Shown here in pieces: positions 25,496 to 32,989 of a stretch of 43,037 nucleotides of DNA (position 1 is its first letter; every line of letters begins with the position of its first letter). Source of the stretch: Urechidicola sp. (GTDB lineage Bacteria > Bacteroidota > Bacteroidia > Flavobacteriales > Flavobacteriaceae); the NCBI GenBank assembly GCA_028599075.1, contig JAQRMW010000167.1:1-43037 (forward strand), given 5' to 3'. A program made the position numbers and the translations under genes. The notes beneath the pieces were generated by a model that worked only from the letters and a program-made list of their open reading frames with translations, was not told the DNA's origin and ran no database searches.

Positions 25496-25531
25496 TATTT
25501 TAATTTTTCAATCATTCAATCATTCAATTCT
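25492..25531. repeat. Period-8 tandem array between FecD-like and FecE-like genes
   Basis: Units are TCAATATT, TTAATTTT, TCAATCAT, TCAATCAT and TCAATTCT. The array fills the whole gap between the permease stop (25532) and the ATPase start, and overlaps the TTG start codon. Period matches the GGTTCAAA arrays, but the unit sequence differs. Confidence 0.85.
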
Positions 25532-26560
25532 CTACACATATATTTTTCGTTTTCTGACCAATAACCAAATCACGATTGGCGCTCCAAATAATGAGGTGAT
25601 AGCATTAATAGGAAGTGTGTATTCACTCAATGGTAATTGCGCAATCATATCAGCAATCAACATTAAAATAGCACCTGAAATTAGTACTGCTGGAATCAGT
25701 ATTTTATGATCCGAAGTGTTAAAAATCAATTTTGTTAAATGTGGCACAGCCAATCCTACAAAGGCAATTGGTCCAGAAAAGGCCGTGATAACTCCAGTTA
25801 AAATACTTGTAATTATCAATATAATATTTCGAGTTCTTTTTAGATTAACACCCATACTCTTAGCGTAATTTTCACCTAGTAGCATACTGTTTAATGGCTT
25901 TATAATAAATAGGACAAAAACAATTCCGATAAAAAATAAACTACCAAATATGGCAAGTTCATTCCAATTTAAATTACCTAAACTCCCAAACCCCCAAAAA
26001 ATAAATTGTTGTAATTGTTCTGCACTACTGAAATAAGCTAGTACGCTAATAATTGCCGATGTTAAACTGCCAAACATCAACCCAATAATTAATATTGACA
26101 TGGTATTTCTGATTTTATTAGCGGCAATTAATACAGCTGATAAAACTAAAAACGAACCTAAACTTGCGGCTATTGCCATTCCAAAATTAGATGTCGATAC
26201 AAATGCAAATCCACCAAAAAGAGAAGAGCCTAATATCAATAATGCTACTCCTAAACTAGCTCCTGAACTGATGCCTAAAACAAATGGGCCTGCTAAAGGG
26301 TTTCTAAAAAGTGTTTGCATTAATAAACCACTAACCGATAAACCGGCACCTACCATAATTGCTGTAATGGCTTTTGGAATTCTATAATTTACAACAATCG
26401 TATGCCATGTATCTCGACTTGCAATTCCATTAAAAATAGAAGAAATAATATCTTTAAATGGAATTGATACTGAGCCCAAACTGATATTCAAAAACCAAAG
26501 GGCAATCAGCGAAATGATGAGAATTACAAAAGTGAAACGATATGATTTCTTTGGATTCAA
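25532..26560 (-). CDS. FecCD/BtuC-like ABC permease for iron, haem or B12 uptake
   Basis: A 342-residue inner-membrane permease with about ten helices. Family motifs include YRIPKAITAIMVGAGLSVSGLLMQTLFRNPLAGPFVLGISSGASLGVAL (about 60-105) and the C-terminal GPIAFVGLAVPHL with GAPIVIWLL. The substrate-binding protein and TonB receptor are not in this window. The start overlaps the end of rdgB by 4 bp, so rdgB, permease and ATPase form one transcription unit. Confidence 0.92.
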   Translation of the reverse strand: MNPKKSYRFTFVILIISLIALWFLNISLGSVSIPFKDIISSIFNGIASRDTWHTIVVNYRIPKAITAIMVGAGLSVSGLLMQTLFRNPLAGPFVLGISSGASLGVALLILGSSLFGGFAFVSTSNFGMAIAASLGSFLVLSAVLIAANKIRNTMSILIIGLMFGSLTSAIISVLAYFSSAEQLQQFIFWGFGSLGNLNWNELAIFGSLFFIGIVFVLFIIKPLNSMLLGENYAKSMGVNLKRTRNIILIITSILTGVITAFSGPIAFVGLAVPHLTKLIFNTSDHKILIPAVLISGAILMLIADMIAQLPLSEYTLPINAITSLFGAPIVIWLLVRKRKIYV

Positions 26561-27135
26561 TATCTAATTGTAAGTAAAAATGAGACTAATTTTTTTATAG
26601 CTTTTCCTCTATGTGAAATAATACCTTTTTCCTCCATCGACATTTCGGCAAATGTTTCGCTAAATCCATCTGGAACAAAAACGGGGTCGTATCCAAATCC
26701 TTTTTCACCAACTCTGTTTTCTAATATTTTTCCTTTACAAACTCCTTCAAAAGTAAATAATTCTTCACCAAAAATTAAAGCTATTACAGTTCTAAATTGT
26801 GCTTTTCTATTTGTTTTGTTTTTTAGAGCGTCTAATAATTTGTTCATGTTTTTATCCGCGTTAGCTGTCTCACCAGCATATCGAGCAGAGTAAACACCTG
26901 GGGCTCCTTCTAAAGCCTCAACCTCTAAACCAGTGTCATCAGAAAAACAATTAACACTAAACTTTTCTTTTACAAATTTCGCTTTGAGAATAGCATTTCC
27001 TTCTAGTGTATTCTCGGTTTCATCAATATCTTCATTGCAGCCAATATCTTTTAAACCCACAACATTAAAAAACGGAAGCAGCTCTTGTGCCTCTTCTAAT
27101 TTATTAGGATTATTTGTAGCAAAAACTATTTTCAT
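26557..27135 (-). CDS. rdgB: RdgB/HAM1 non-canonical purine NTP pyrophosphatase
   Basis: This cytosolic house-cleaning enzyme hydrolyses dITP, XTP and similar nucleotides to the monophosphates, preventing mutagenic incorporation. The 192 residues contain the signature start FATNNPNKLEEAQ (5-17). Also present are the SDDTGLEVEALEGAPGVYSARYAG block with catalytic Asp residues and GFGYDPVFVPDG near the C-terminus. It precedes the FecD-like permease with a 4-bp overlap and lies 21 bp after the Lrp regulator. Confidence 0.95.
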   Translation of the reverse strand: MKIVFATNNPNKLEEAQELLPFFNVVGLKDIGCNEDIDETENTLEGNAILKAKFVKEKFSVNCFSDDTGLEVEALEGAPGVYSARYAGETANADKNMNKLLDALKNKTNRKAQFRTVIALIFGEELFTFEGVCKGKILENRVGEKGFGYDPVFVPDGFSETFAEMSMEEKGIISHRGKAIKKLVSFLLTIRY

Positions 27136-27156
27136 AAAACAAATGTAAGACTAATT

Positions 27157-27615
27157 TTAATGTACAGGAAGATTCAGCTCAGATTTAACTTCGGTCATTA
27201 CGAATGCAGATTGTACTTGTCCTAAATTTTCTATCGAAGCTAGTTTTTTAGCCACAAAATGTTGGTATTCATCCATGTCTAAAACCATCACTTTTATTAA
27301 ATAATCGAACATACCTGCAATGTGATAACATTCAATCACTTCATCAAATTGTAGAATATCTTTTTCAAATTTTGCAATATAGTTTGTCTCATGACTCTTT
27401 AGTGATATATTGCAAAAGGCAACCAATTGCAATCCTATTTTTTTACGATTCAGAATAGCTTTATAAGATGAGATATATCCTTCACTTTCTAGGCGTTTGA
27501 TGCGTTCAAAAATTGGTGTAGCAGTTAAATTTAATTTTGATGCTAACTCTTTGATAGTAATTTTTCCGTTGGATTGTAGCAATTTTAAAATATTTTTATC
27601 GGTCTGGTCTAACAT
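27157..27615 (-). CDS. Lrp/AsnC-family transcriptional regulator
   Basis: A 152-residue regulator: N-terminal winged helix-turn-helix (about 1-62; LDQTDKNILKLLQSNGKITIKELASKLNLTATPIFERIKRLESEGYI) and C-terminal RAM/ligand-binding domain (about 65-150). It is transcribed away from the Cys/Met PLP-enzyme gene across 123 bp, the usual arrangement for a local regulator of amino-acid metabolism. Its ligand is probably an amino acid such as methionine; that is inference from context. Confidence 0.93.
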   Translation of the reverse strand: MLDQTDKNILKLLQSNGKITIKELASKLNLTATPIFERIKRLESEGYISSYKAILNRKKIGLQLVAFCNISLKSHETNYIAKFEKDILQFDEVIECYHIAGMFDYLIKVMVLDMDEYQHFVAKKLASIENLGQVQSAFVMTEVKSELNLPVH

Positions 27616-27661
27616 AAGGCAGAATATTTTTCTATTTCAACTTTCACAAGTCAATAAGTTA

Positions 27662-27674
27662 AGATATATAATCT
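27662..27674. promoter_or_regulatory. Possible Lrp-type operator
   Basis: AGATATATAATCT is an imperfect palindrome (AGAT/ATCT outer arms, AT-rich centre) lying between the divergent Lrp and PLP-enzyme genes, followed by a second AT alternation GTATATATAG. AT-rich sites of this size suit Lrp-family proteins. The assignment is a guess from position. Confidence 0.25.
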
Positions 27675-27738
27675 GTAAAAATAGTATATATAGAATAATA
27701 AACCAAAATAACTTACAACTTTAGAAGATATTACTTAA

Positions 27739-29040
27739 ATGAGTACTTTTGATAAAAATATTATCAAGATGAAATCACATAAATTCAGTCCAGAAAGTAA
27801 AATGATGTCTCACGGGTACAATGCATCTTTGTCCGAAGGATCTATCAAATGCCCAATATTTAACACCTCTACTTTTGTATTTAATACTGCCGAAGAAGGA
27901 AAAGCATTTTTTGAAGTTGCTTACGGAATTAGGGAAAAAGAAGCTTCAGAAGAAATGGGTTTGATTTATAGTCGAATCAATAATCCAAATTTAGAGATTC
28001 TTGAAAAGAGATTGTGTTTGTGGGATGGTGCAGATGATTGCGCAACTTTTGAAAGTGGTATGGCGGCTATTAGTACTTTATTCTTAGAGTTTTTAAACCC
28101 TGGAGATTTGTTAGTATATACACATCCAACTTATGGAGGCACTAATCACTTTATTGAGCATTTTTTACCAAAAATTGGAATAGATAGTATTGGAGTTTAT
28201 GCTGATCAATCTGTAGAAGAAGTAAAGTTTATTATCGAAAAGTCTGGTAAAGCAGATAAACTAGGAATGTTTTATTTAGAAACACCAGGTAATCCAACCA
28301 ATGATATGGTCGATATTGAGGCATATTCTAAATTGGCTAAAGAACTTTCTAATGATAATAATGAAGTAATTGTAGCAGTTGATAATACGTATATGGGGCC
28401 ACTTTGGCAACACCCTTTAAAGCATGGTGCTGACTTAGTGCTTTATTCTGCCACAAAATATATTGGAGGACACAGTGATGTAATTGCAGGAGCTGTTCTT
28501 GGAAATCAAGAATTAATGACTCGTGTAAAAGTGTTGCGTACTTTTTTAGGAAGTATGTGTAGTCCAAATACTGCGTGGTTGTTGATGAGAAGTTTGGAAA
28601 CTTTAAAAGTAAGAATGTCACAACAAACAAAAAACGCACAAGAAGTAGCAGCGTATTTATCAAAACAAGATAAAATTGAAAGTGTTAGCTATTTAGGTTT
28701 ATTACCTGAAGGTTCTGAGCAATACGACATTTATAAAAAGCAGTGTTCTGCTCCGGGTGGAATGATTTCATTCAATATTAAAGGTGGCGAAAAAGAAGCA
28801 TTCCAATTTATTAATGCTTTACAGTTGATGAAAGTTGCAGTGAGCTTAGGTGGAACAGAAAGTTTGGTACAACATCCAAATTCAATGACCCATGCTGGTG
28901 TAGATGCTGAGCAAAAAGCGCGCATGAACATTACTGATAAATTAGTTAGATTGTCTATTGGAGTTGAAGATGCAAAAGATCTTATATGGGATGTCAACCA
29001 AGCATTGGAAGCTGTTGAAGTTTTAGAAACAGTAAGTTAA
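27739..29040 (+). CDS. Cys/Met-metabolism PLP-dependent enzyme (cystathionine gamma-synthase family, possibly methionine gamma-lyase)
   Basis: A 433-residue fold-type I PLP enzyme. Visible motifs are YSRINNPNLEILEKRL, the SGMAAIS cofactor loop, ETPGNPTND, AVDNTYMGPLWQHPL with the PLP-binding Asp, and SATKYIGGHSD with the Schiff-base Lys. The C-terminal part holds SLGGTESLVQHPNSMTHAG and VRLSIGVEDAKDLI. It acts on sulfur amino acids, by gamma-elimination or gamma-replacement. Divergence from an Lrp regulator points towards methionine degradation rather than synthesis; the choice between lyase and synthase cannot be settled here. Confidence 0.9.
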   Translation: MSTFDKNIIKMKSHKFSPESKMMSHGYNASLSEGSIKCPIFNTSTFVFNTAEEGKAFFEVAYGIREKEASEEMGLIYSRINNPNLEILEKRLCLWDGADDCATFESGMAAISTLFLEFLNPGDLLVYTHPTYGGTNHFIEHFLPKIGIDSIGVYADQSVEEVKFIIEKSGKADKLGMFYLETPGNPTNDMVDIEAYSKLAKELSNDNNEVIVAVDNTYMGPLWQHPLKHGADLVLYSATKYIGGHSDVIAGAVLGNQELMTRVKVLRTFLGSMCSPNTAWLLMRSLETLKVRMSQQTKNAQEVAAYLSKQDKIESVSYLGLLPEGSEQYDIYKKQCSAPGGMISFNIKGGEKEAFQFINALQLMKVAVSLGGTESLVQHPNSMTHAGVDAEQKARMNITDKLVRLSIGVEDAKDLIWDVNQALEAVEVLETVS

Positions 29041-29049
29041 TATTAGCCT

Positions 29050-29115
29050 GTCTTTCCCATGAAAATGGGAATCCATAAAATAATAAAATAGATTCCCGCT
29101 TTGGTGGGAATGACA
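29050..29115. repeat. Two-armed REP/BIME-like palindromic repeat
   Basis: Arm 1 (29050-29075, GTCTTTCCCATGAAAATGGG...TCCA) and arm 2 (29089-29115, TAGATTCCCGCTTTGGTGGG...TGACA) are inverted relatives separated by an AT-rich spacer. The layout equals that after sucC (9897-9962). It is part of the 343-bp gene-free stretch 29041-29383. Confidence 0.8.
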
Positions 29116-29121
29116 ATTAAG

Positions 29122-29155
29122 AAAAATCCGATAAGTTTAAACTTCTCGGATTTTT
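29122..29155 (+). terminator. Terminator after the PLP-enzyme gene
   Basis: Stem AAAAATCCGATAAGTTT / AAACTTCTCGGATTTTT has a single mismatch and is followed by more Ts on the plus strand. It follows the REP-like repeat. Confidence 0.75.
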
Positions 29156-29193
29156 TTTTGGTTTATTGATAATGTTACAAGTAAATTTTGTCT

Positions 29194-29213
29194 GTTCGAG
29201 CGAAGTCGAGAAC
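29194..29213. repeat. Palindromic short repeat GTTC...GAAC
   Basis: GTTCGAGCGAAGTCGAGAAC is an imperfect inverted repeat, GC-rich against its AT-rich surroundings. Sequences of this kind recur in flavobacterial intergenic DNA. Only one copy is in this window. Confidence 0.5.
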
Positions 29214-29275
29214 TTTAAACTGCTATATAATTTGATTTTTCCATAAAAAACATGAATACATAGTATAAGGTAAAA

Positions 29276-29304
29276 ATGGATTCCCGCTTTCACGGGAAAG
29301 ACAC
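29276..29304. repeat. Single REP-like arm
   Basis: ATGGATTCCCGCTTTCACGG...GACAC is, in reverse complement, the same arm as 9897-9924 and 29050-29075. It folds through TTCCCG/CGGGAA. With the copy at 29050 it forms an inverted pair around the terminator. The rest of 29214-29383 shows no gene. Confidence 0.75.
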
Positions 29305-29383
29305 TTATACGAATGTATTTTGTATAGTAAAACCAAGTCTTACATCTTATGTCTAAAAGCAAAGCGGTCTAAGGTCCGTAACT

Positions 29384-29857
29384 TCACTCATGATGATAAG
29401 GCTCATTTTTTAGAATAGTAAACCCACGGTAAATTTGCTCAACAACAAAAAGACGAATCATCTGGTGAGAGAAGGTCATTTTAGAAAAAGAAACTTTTCC
29501 TTGTGCTTTTTGATAAACTGCATCTGAAAATCCATAAGGGCCACCAATAACAAGAACGATTTGTTTTATACCGCTATTCATTTTCTTTTGCAAGTAATTG
29601 GCGAATTCTTTAGAACGGAAATCTTTTCCTTTTTCGTCCAATAAAATAAGTTGGTCATTAGGTTGTAGTTGTTTTAAAAGTAATTCACCCTCTTTTTCTT
29701 TTTGCTGTTTTTCTGACAAATTCTTTACATTCTTGATATCAGGTAACAATTGCAATTCAAATTTTATATAGTGCTTTAACCTGTTTTGATAGGTATCAAT
29801 TAGTTGAATTAGATTTTTGTCATCTGTCTTACCAATAGCGAGTAGTTTTATTTTCAT
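29384..29857 (-). CDS. rlmH: 23S rRNA (pseudouridine-1915-N3)-methyltransferase RlmH
   Basis: This SPOUT-class enzyme methylates pseudouridine 1915 in helix 69 of 23S rRNA using SAM. The 157-residue protein shows MKIKLLAIGKTDD at the start. The knot-forming motif VIGGPYGFSDAVYQKA and the C-terminal SFSKMTFSHQMIRLFVVEQIYRGFTILKNEPYHHE follow, all diagnostic. Its ATG overlaps the TAA of the upstream secreted-protein gene by one base. Confidence 0.97.
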   Translation of the reverse strand: MKIKLLAIGKTDDKNLIQLIDTYQNRLKHYIKFELQLLPDIKNVKNLSEKQQKEKEGELLLKQLQPNDQLILLDEKGKDFRSKEFANYLQKKMNSGIKQIVLVIGGPYGFSDAVYQKAQGKVSFSKMTFSHQMIRLFVVEQIYRGFTILKNEPYHHE

Positions 29858-30654
29858 TAGAGAGTATATTTTTTTACAACTAAATCTTTTACAATACCAT
29901 AACCAACTGAATAATTTGTTTTTACTGATTTTTCAAAATCAGATTGATAATCTAACCAGCTATTAGATTTTATAATATTGAAAAGATTTGATGCAGATAT
30001 ACGACCAAAACTTATAAAATAGTCTCCGTTTGGTTTTAAAATAATGATACTTTGATAATAGCTATTTTCTAAAAAGCTAAAATCATCTATAATCCATGTA
30101 AAATATTCATTTTCTAATTCATATCCGTAATTTTTATTGGCTACAAAGAGTGTAGATGTATTGTGATTTTTTTTAATTTCTTTAGAAAATTTATCTCGTG
30201 ATTTATTCCAATGTTGAACAATATCATCGTGCCTCTTTTTATATTTTGTGTATTTTTTTTTAGTGATTTTTTTAGACTTTGTTGAGTTTAAAGAGTCTAA
30301 CCTCCTGCCTTCTTTAAAGCTGAGTAGTTTATCTCTATGGTAAATTAGAATGTTACTACTCATTGATAATTTATTATCAGATTTAGCATTAAAGTGAATT
30401 ACTATATTTTCAAATTCATCGGTAGATATTTTTCCAAAATAAAAATTGTAAAATACTCTTTGTGTAGTTAGGCTATCACTTTCTGTAATTTGGCAGTTAA
30501 AAACAGCTGCATTACATTTTTTTTTGAAAACAGCTTGCGAGATTTCTTTTTCATTCTCATCAAAATAGAGTGTATCTTTTGCAGTTTTAGTTTGTGAAAA
30601 TAATGATAATGACAATCCAAAAAATAGAATTGTAGAGTAAAATAGTTTATTCAT
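29857..30654 (-). CDS. Secreted protein of unknown function
   Basis: I do not recognise this 265-residue protein. It has a signal peptide (MNKLFYSTILFFGLSLSLFSQ) and then a beta-rich segment including 'TLYFDENEKEISQAVFKKKC', which resembles the opening of small flavobacterial periplasmic proteins. The centre (about 123-165) is very Lys-rich (KSKKITKKKYTKYKKRHDD). There are two cysteines close together (residues about 48 and 54). It is translationally coupled to rlmH by a TAATG overlap, so it shares that transcript, but no functional link is evident. Confidence 0.7.
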   Translation of the reverse strand: MNKLFYSTILFFGLSLSLFSQTKTAKDTLYFDENEKEISQAVFKKKCNAAVFNCQITESDSLTTQRVFYNFYFGKISTDEFENIVIHFNAKSDNKLSMSSNILIYHRDKLLSFKEGRRLDSLNSTKSKKITKKKYTKYKKRHDDIVQHWNKSRDKFSKEIKKNHNTSTLFVANKNYGYELENEYFTWIIDDFSFLENSYYQSIIILKPNGDYFISFGRISASNLFNIIKSNSWLDYQSDFEKSVKTNYSVGYGIVKDLVVKKYTL

Positions 30655-30717
30655 TTACAGCATTTTCTTCAAATATAGAAATATTATTTAATCTATCATT
30701 AGCTGAATTAATTTTGA

Positions 30718-30725
30718 TATTTTTG
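30718..30725 (+). promoter_or_regulatory. -7 promoter element of nadC
   Basis: TATTTTTG matches TAnnTTTG and ends 18 nt before the nadC ATG. No clear -33 TTG is seen. Confidence 0.4.
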
Positions 30726-30743
30726 TTATAACAAATTTCTAAA

Positions 30744-31601
30744 ATGATTTCCGAACAACAGTTCCAAAAAGAATTACAACTCATTATATCAAATGCTATC
30801 AGAGAAGATGTTGGCGATGGCGACCATAGTTCATTGGCGTGTATTCCTGAGTCTGCAAAAGGAAAAGCAAAACTATTGGTAAAAGATACGGGGATTATTG
30901 CAGGGGTCGAATTTGCAAATATGATTTTTAATTTTGTAGATGCAAATTTAGAGGTTGATGTTTTGATACAAGATGGTGCAAAAGTAACTCATGGTGATAT
31001 TGTTTTAACTGTTTCTGGCAGCTCACAATCTATTTTAAAAGCTGAACGCTTGGTATTAAATGCAATGCAGCGTATGAGTGCCATAGCAACTAAAACTACT
31101 TTTTATATGGACTTGCTCAAAGGCACCAATACTAAGATTTTAGATACCCGAAAAACAACTCCAGGAATAAGAGCTATCGAAAAATGGGCGGTAAAAATTG
31201 GAGGTGGAGAAAATCATCGTTTTGCTTTGTATGACATGATTATGCTTAAAGACAATCACATCGATTTTGCAAGGGGCATTACAAAAGCTATCCAAAAAAC
31301 AAAAGCCTATTTAAAAGACAACAGTCGTGATTTAAAAATTATAGTAGAAGCAAGAAGCCTTAAAGAGATTGAAGAAATATTAAAATCTGATGGAATCCAT
31401 AGAATTTTGATAGACAATTTTAATTATGAAGATACACGTAAGGCTGTTGCTATGATTGGTAATAAATGCCAAACAGAATCTAGTGGAGGTATCACTGAAG
31501 AAACCCTTAGGAAATATGCCGAATGTGGGGTAGATTATATTTCGTCAGGAGCATTGACACATTCAATTTACAATATGGATTTGAGTTTGAAAGCTTATTA
31601 A
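30744..31601 (+). CDS. nadC: Nicotinate-nucleotide pyrophosphorylase (carboxylating)
   Basis: Quinolinate phosphoribosyltransferase of de novo NAD synthesis: quinolinate plus PRPP gives nicotinate mononucleotide and CO2. The 285 residues include EDVGDGDHSSLA (18-29) and LNAMQRMSAIATKT. Further on are DTRKTTPGIRAIEKWAVKIGGGENHRFALYDMIMLKDNHI (about 133-172), IIVEARSLKEIEE and ESSGGITEETLRKYAECGVDYISSGALTHS. Its stop codon lies in the first bases of the inverted octamer repeat that bounds the four-helix-bundle unit. Confidence 0.97.
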   Translation: MISEQQFQKELQLIISNAIREDVGDGDHSSLACIPESAKGKAKLLVKDTGIIAGVEFANMIFNFVDANLEVDVLIQDGAKVTHGDIVLTVSGSSQSILKAERLVLNAMQRMSAIATKTTFYMDLLKGTNTKILDTRKTTPGIRAIEKWAVKIGGGENHRFALYDMIMLKDNHIDFARGITKAIQKTKAYLKDNSRDLKIIVEARSLKEIEEILKSDGIHRILIDNFNYEDTRKAVAMIGNKCQTESSGGITEETLRKYAECGVDYISSGALTHSIYNMDLSLKAY

Positions 31602-31602
31602 A

Positions 31603-31626
31603 GGTTCAAAGGGGCAAAGGTTCAAA
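31603..31626. repeat. Left octamer array of the four-helix-bundle unit
   Basis: Three 8-bp units: GGTTCAAA, GGGGCAAA, GGTTCAAA. Two are identical to the units of the array at 5177-5208. Confidence 0.9.
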
Positions 31627-31639
31627 GTGAAGATAAACT

Positions 31640-31999
31640 ATGAAAACATATAGAGAATTAATTGTTTGGCAAAAATCGATGGAGCTAGTGAAGGCTACTT
31701 ATAAAGTTTCTAGATTGTTTCCAGAATATGAGAAGTTTGGTTTGTCATCTCAAATTCAGCGATGTATTGTTTCTGTTCCAAGTAATATAGCTGAAGGATA
31801 TTGTAGAAATAGTTTAAATGACTATATTCGATTTTTAAATATTGCAACAGGTTCACTTTATGAATTTCAAACTCAGATAGAAATCGCATCAAATTTAAAC
31901 TACATTGAAAAAGATACTTTTAATAAAATTTTTGAAGATTCAAGAGAAATCGAAAGAATGATGTCAAGTTTAATTAGAAAATTAAAGCAAAAAAGATAA
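31640..31999 (+). CDS. Four-helix-bundle protein (23S rRNA intervening-sequence protein family)
   Basis: A 119-residue all-helical protein with the diagnostic family pattern. It opens YRELIVWQKSMELV and continues SRLFPEYEKFGLSSQIQRCIVSVPSNIAEGYCR (about 24-56) and IRFLNIATGSLYEFQTQIEIA (about 63-83). A basic tail ends RKLKQKR. Members include the S23 proteins encoded in intervening sequences of 23S rRNA genes, and the fold is shared with the Avd accessory protein of diversity-generating retroelements. They are thought to bind nucleic acid as multimers. Here it stands alone between nadC and yihY, framed by inverted repeats. No reverse transcriptase is present. Confidence 0.9.
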   Translation: MKTYRELIVWQKSMELVKATYKVSRLFPEYEKFGLSSQIQRCIVSVPSNIAEGYCRNSLNDYIRFLNIATGSLYEFQTQIEIASNLNYIEKDTFNKIFEDSREIERMMSSLIRKLKQKR

Positions 32000-32020
32000 T
32001 GTAGTGAGTTATGCTATACC

Positions 32021-32044
32021 TTTGCATCTCTGACCCTTTGCACC
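32021..32044. repeat. Right octamer array of the four-helix-bundle unit (inverted)
   Basis: Units TTTGCATC, TCTGACCC and TTTGCACC, followed by TTAA. They are degenerate reverse complements of the left array. The yihY frame can be read through it, but that extension is not expected to be translated. Confidence 0.75.
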
Positions 32045-32052
32045 TTAAAATA

Positions 32053-32985
32053 ATGACCAAAAGAATAGAAAATAACTTACTAAAGATTCCAGTTTTACGC
32101 TGGTTGGTTAGGTTTGCTATGAAAATCAAAATCCCAGGAATGCAAGGGATGTCTTTGTATGATTTGCTAGAAATGTATATCATCGGAATTGTAAATGGAG
32201 CTTTAACATCACGCGCTGGTGCCATTGCTTTTAGTTTCTTTATGGCGTTATTTCCATTTTTGCTTTTTATTTTAACCTTGATTCCAATTTTAAATATTGA
32301 TGGGCTTCAAGATTATTTCATGACCTTTTTAAAAGAATCTTTACCGCCAACAACAGCAGATTCTGTTGATGGAGTAGTGAATGATATTTTTAACAATCGC
32401 TATAACGGGCTTTTATCATTTGGATTTTTAACTTCAGTATTTTTGATGACCAATGGTGTCAATGCCATTTTTGGAGGATTCGAATATTCATATCACGTAA
32501 AGAAAACTCGTAATATGTTTAAGCAATTTATGATTGCCATGAGCGTGTCAATAATTCTGTCATTATTATTGTTGATTACGATTGCCATCATGATTTATTT
32601 TCAAGTAGGAATCGCAAATTTAAAAGCAAGTGGTTGGGTAAGTGATGATGTTTTTTGGATTGAAGTTGGACGTGTAGCATTTTTAATAGCAATGATTTAC
32701 ACTGGGGTTTCAATCTTATATAATTACGGAGTTAAAGATTTAACAAAGCGCTCCTTTTTTACCTCAGGAGCAATATTAACAACGCTACTCACTTTATTGA
32801 TGTTCTATTTATTCGGGATTTATGTCGAAAAATTTGCTCAATATAACAAGCTTTATGGGTCTATAGGAACTCTATTAATCTTGATGCTTTTTGTTTGGTT
32901 AAATTCCATCATATTATTACTCGGATTTGAATTAAACGCTTCAATGAATCGCCTAAGGTTAAAACATAAAATAGAAAAAAAATAA
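32053..32985 (+). CDS. YihY/BrkB-family membrane protein
   Basis: A 310-residue inner-membrane protein with six predicted helices. The YihY/BrkB (formerly 'ribonuclease BN') features are visible: [54 protein letters not shown] and [29 protein letters not shown]. Function is unknown; a transporter role is suspected. The start at 32053 ([10 protein letters not shown]) is preferred over 32011, because the extra 14 codons come from the repeat array. It follows the four-helix-bundle unit and precedes kdsB by 4 bp. Confidence 0.9.
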   Translation: MTKRIENNLLKIPVLRWLVRFAMKIKIPGMQGMSLYDLLEMYIIGIVNGALTSRAGAIAFSFFMALFPFLLFILTLIPILNIDGLQDYFMTFLKESLPPTTADSVDGVVNDIFNNRYNGLLSFGFLTSVFLMTNGVNAIFGGFEYSYHVKKTRNMFKQFMIAMSVSIILSLLLLITIAIMIYFQVGIANLKASGWVSDDVFWIEVGRVAFLIAMIYTGVSILYNYGVKDLTKRSFFTSGAILTTLLTLLMFYLFGIYVEKFAQYNKLYGSIGTLLILMLFVWLNSIILLLGFELNASMNRLRLKHKIEKK

Positions 32986-32989
32986 AAGG

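Larger units (their letters stand above)
31598..32050. mobile_element. Putative small element: four-helix-bundle gene bounded by inverted octamer arrays
   Basis: The left boundary is TTAAA then GGTTCAAA-GGGGCAAA-GGTTCAAA (31603-31626). The right boundary is TTTGCATC-TCTGACCC-TTTGCACC (32021-32044) then TTAAAA. Reverse-complemented, the right array aligns with the left at 19 of 24 positions, so a transcript could pair its ends. The only gene inside is the 119-residue four-helix-bundle protein. The unit lies between nadC and yihY. Mobility is inference; no target duplication is proven and the family is not described as a transposon to my knowledge. Confidence 0.5.

Noticed and set aside
28349-28663. 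104-codon antisense frame in the PLP-enzyme gene
   Set aside because: Shadow of the real coding strand; low-complexity Leu-rich product with no family.
29117-29362. 81-codon minus-strand open frame in the repeat island after the PLP-enzyme gene
   Set aside because: It is built from REP-like arms, the terminator hairpin and the GTTC palindrome, with no family resemblance or promoter; it is not a gene.
31640-31999. Diversity-generating retroelement (four-helix-bundle protein as Avd)
   Set aside because: No reverse transcriptase, template repeat or variable-repeat target gene lies nearby; only the fold family is shared.
32011-32052. Upstream extension of the YihY protein by 14 residues
   Set aside because: The extra codons derive from the inverted octamer array; the family N-terminus begins at 32053.
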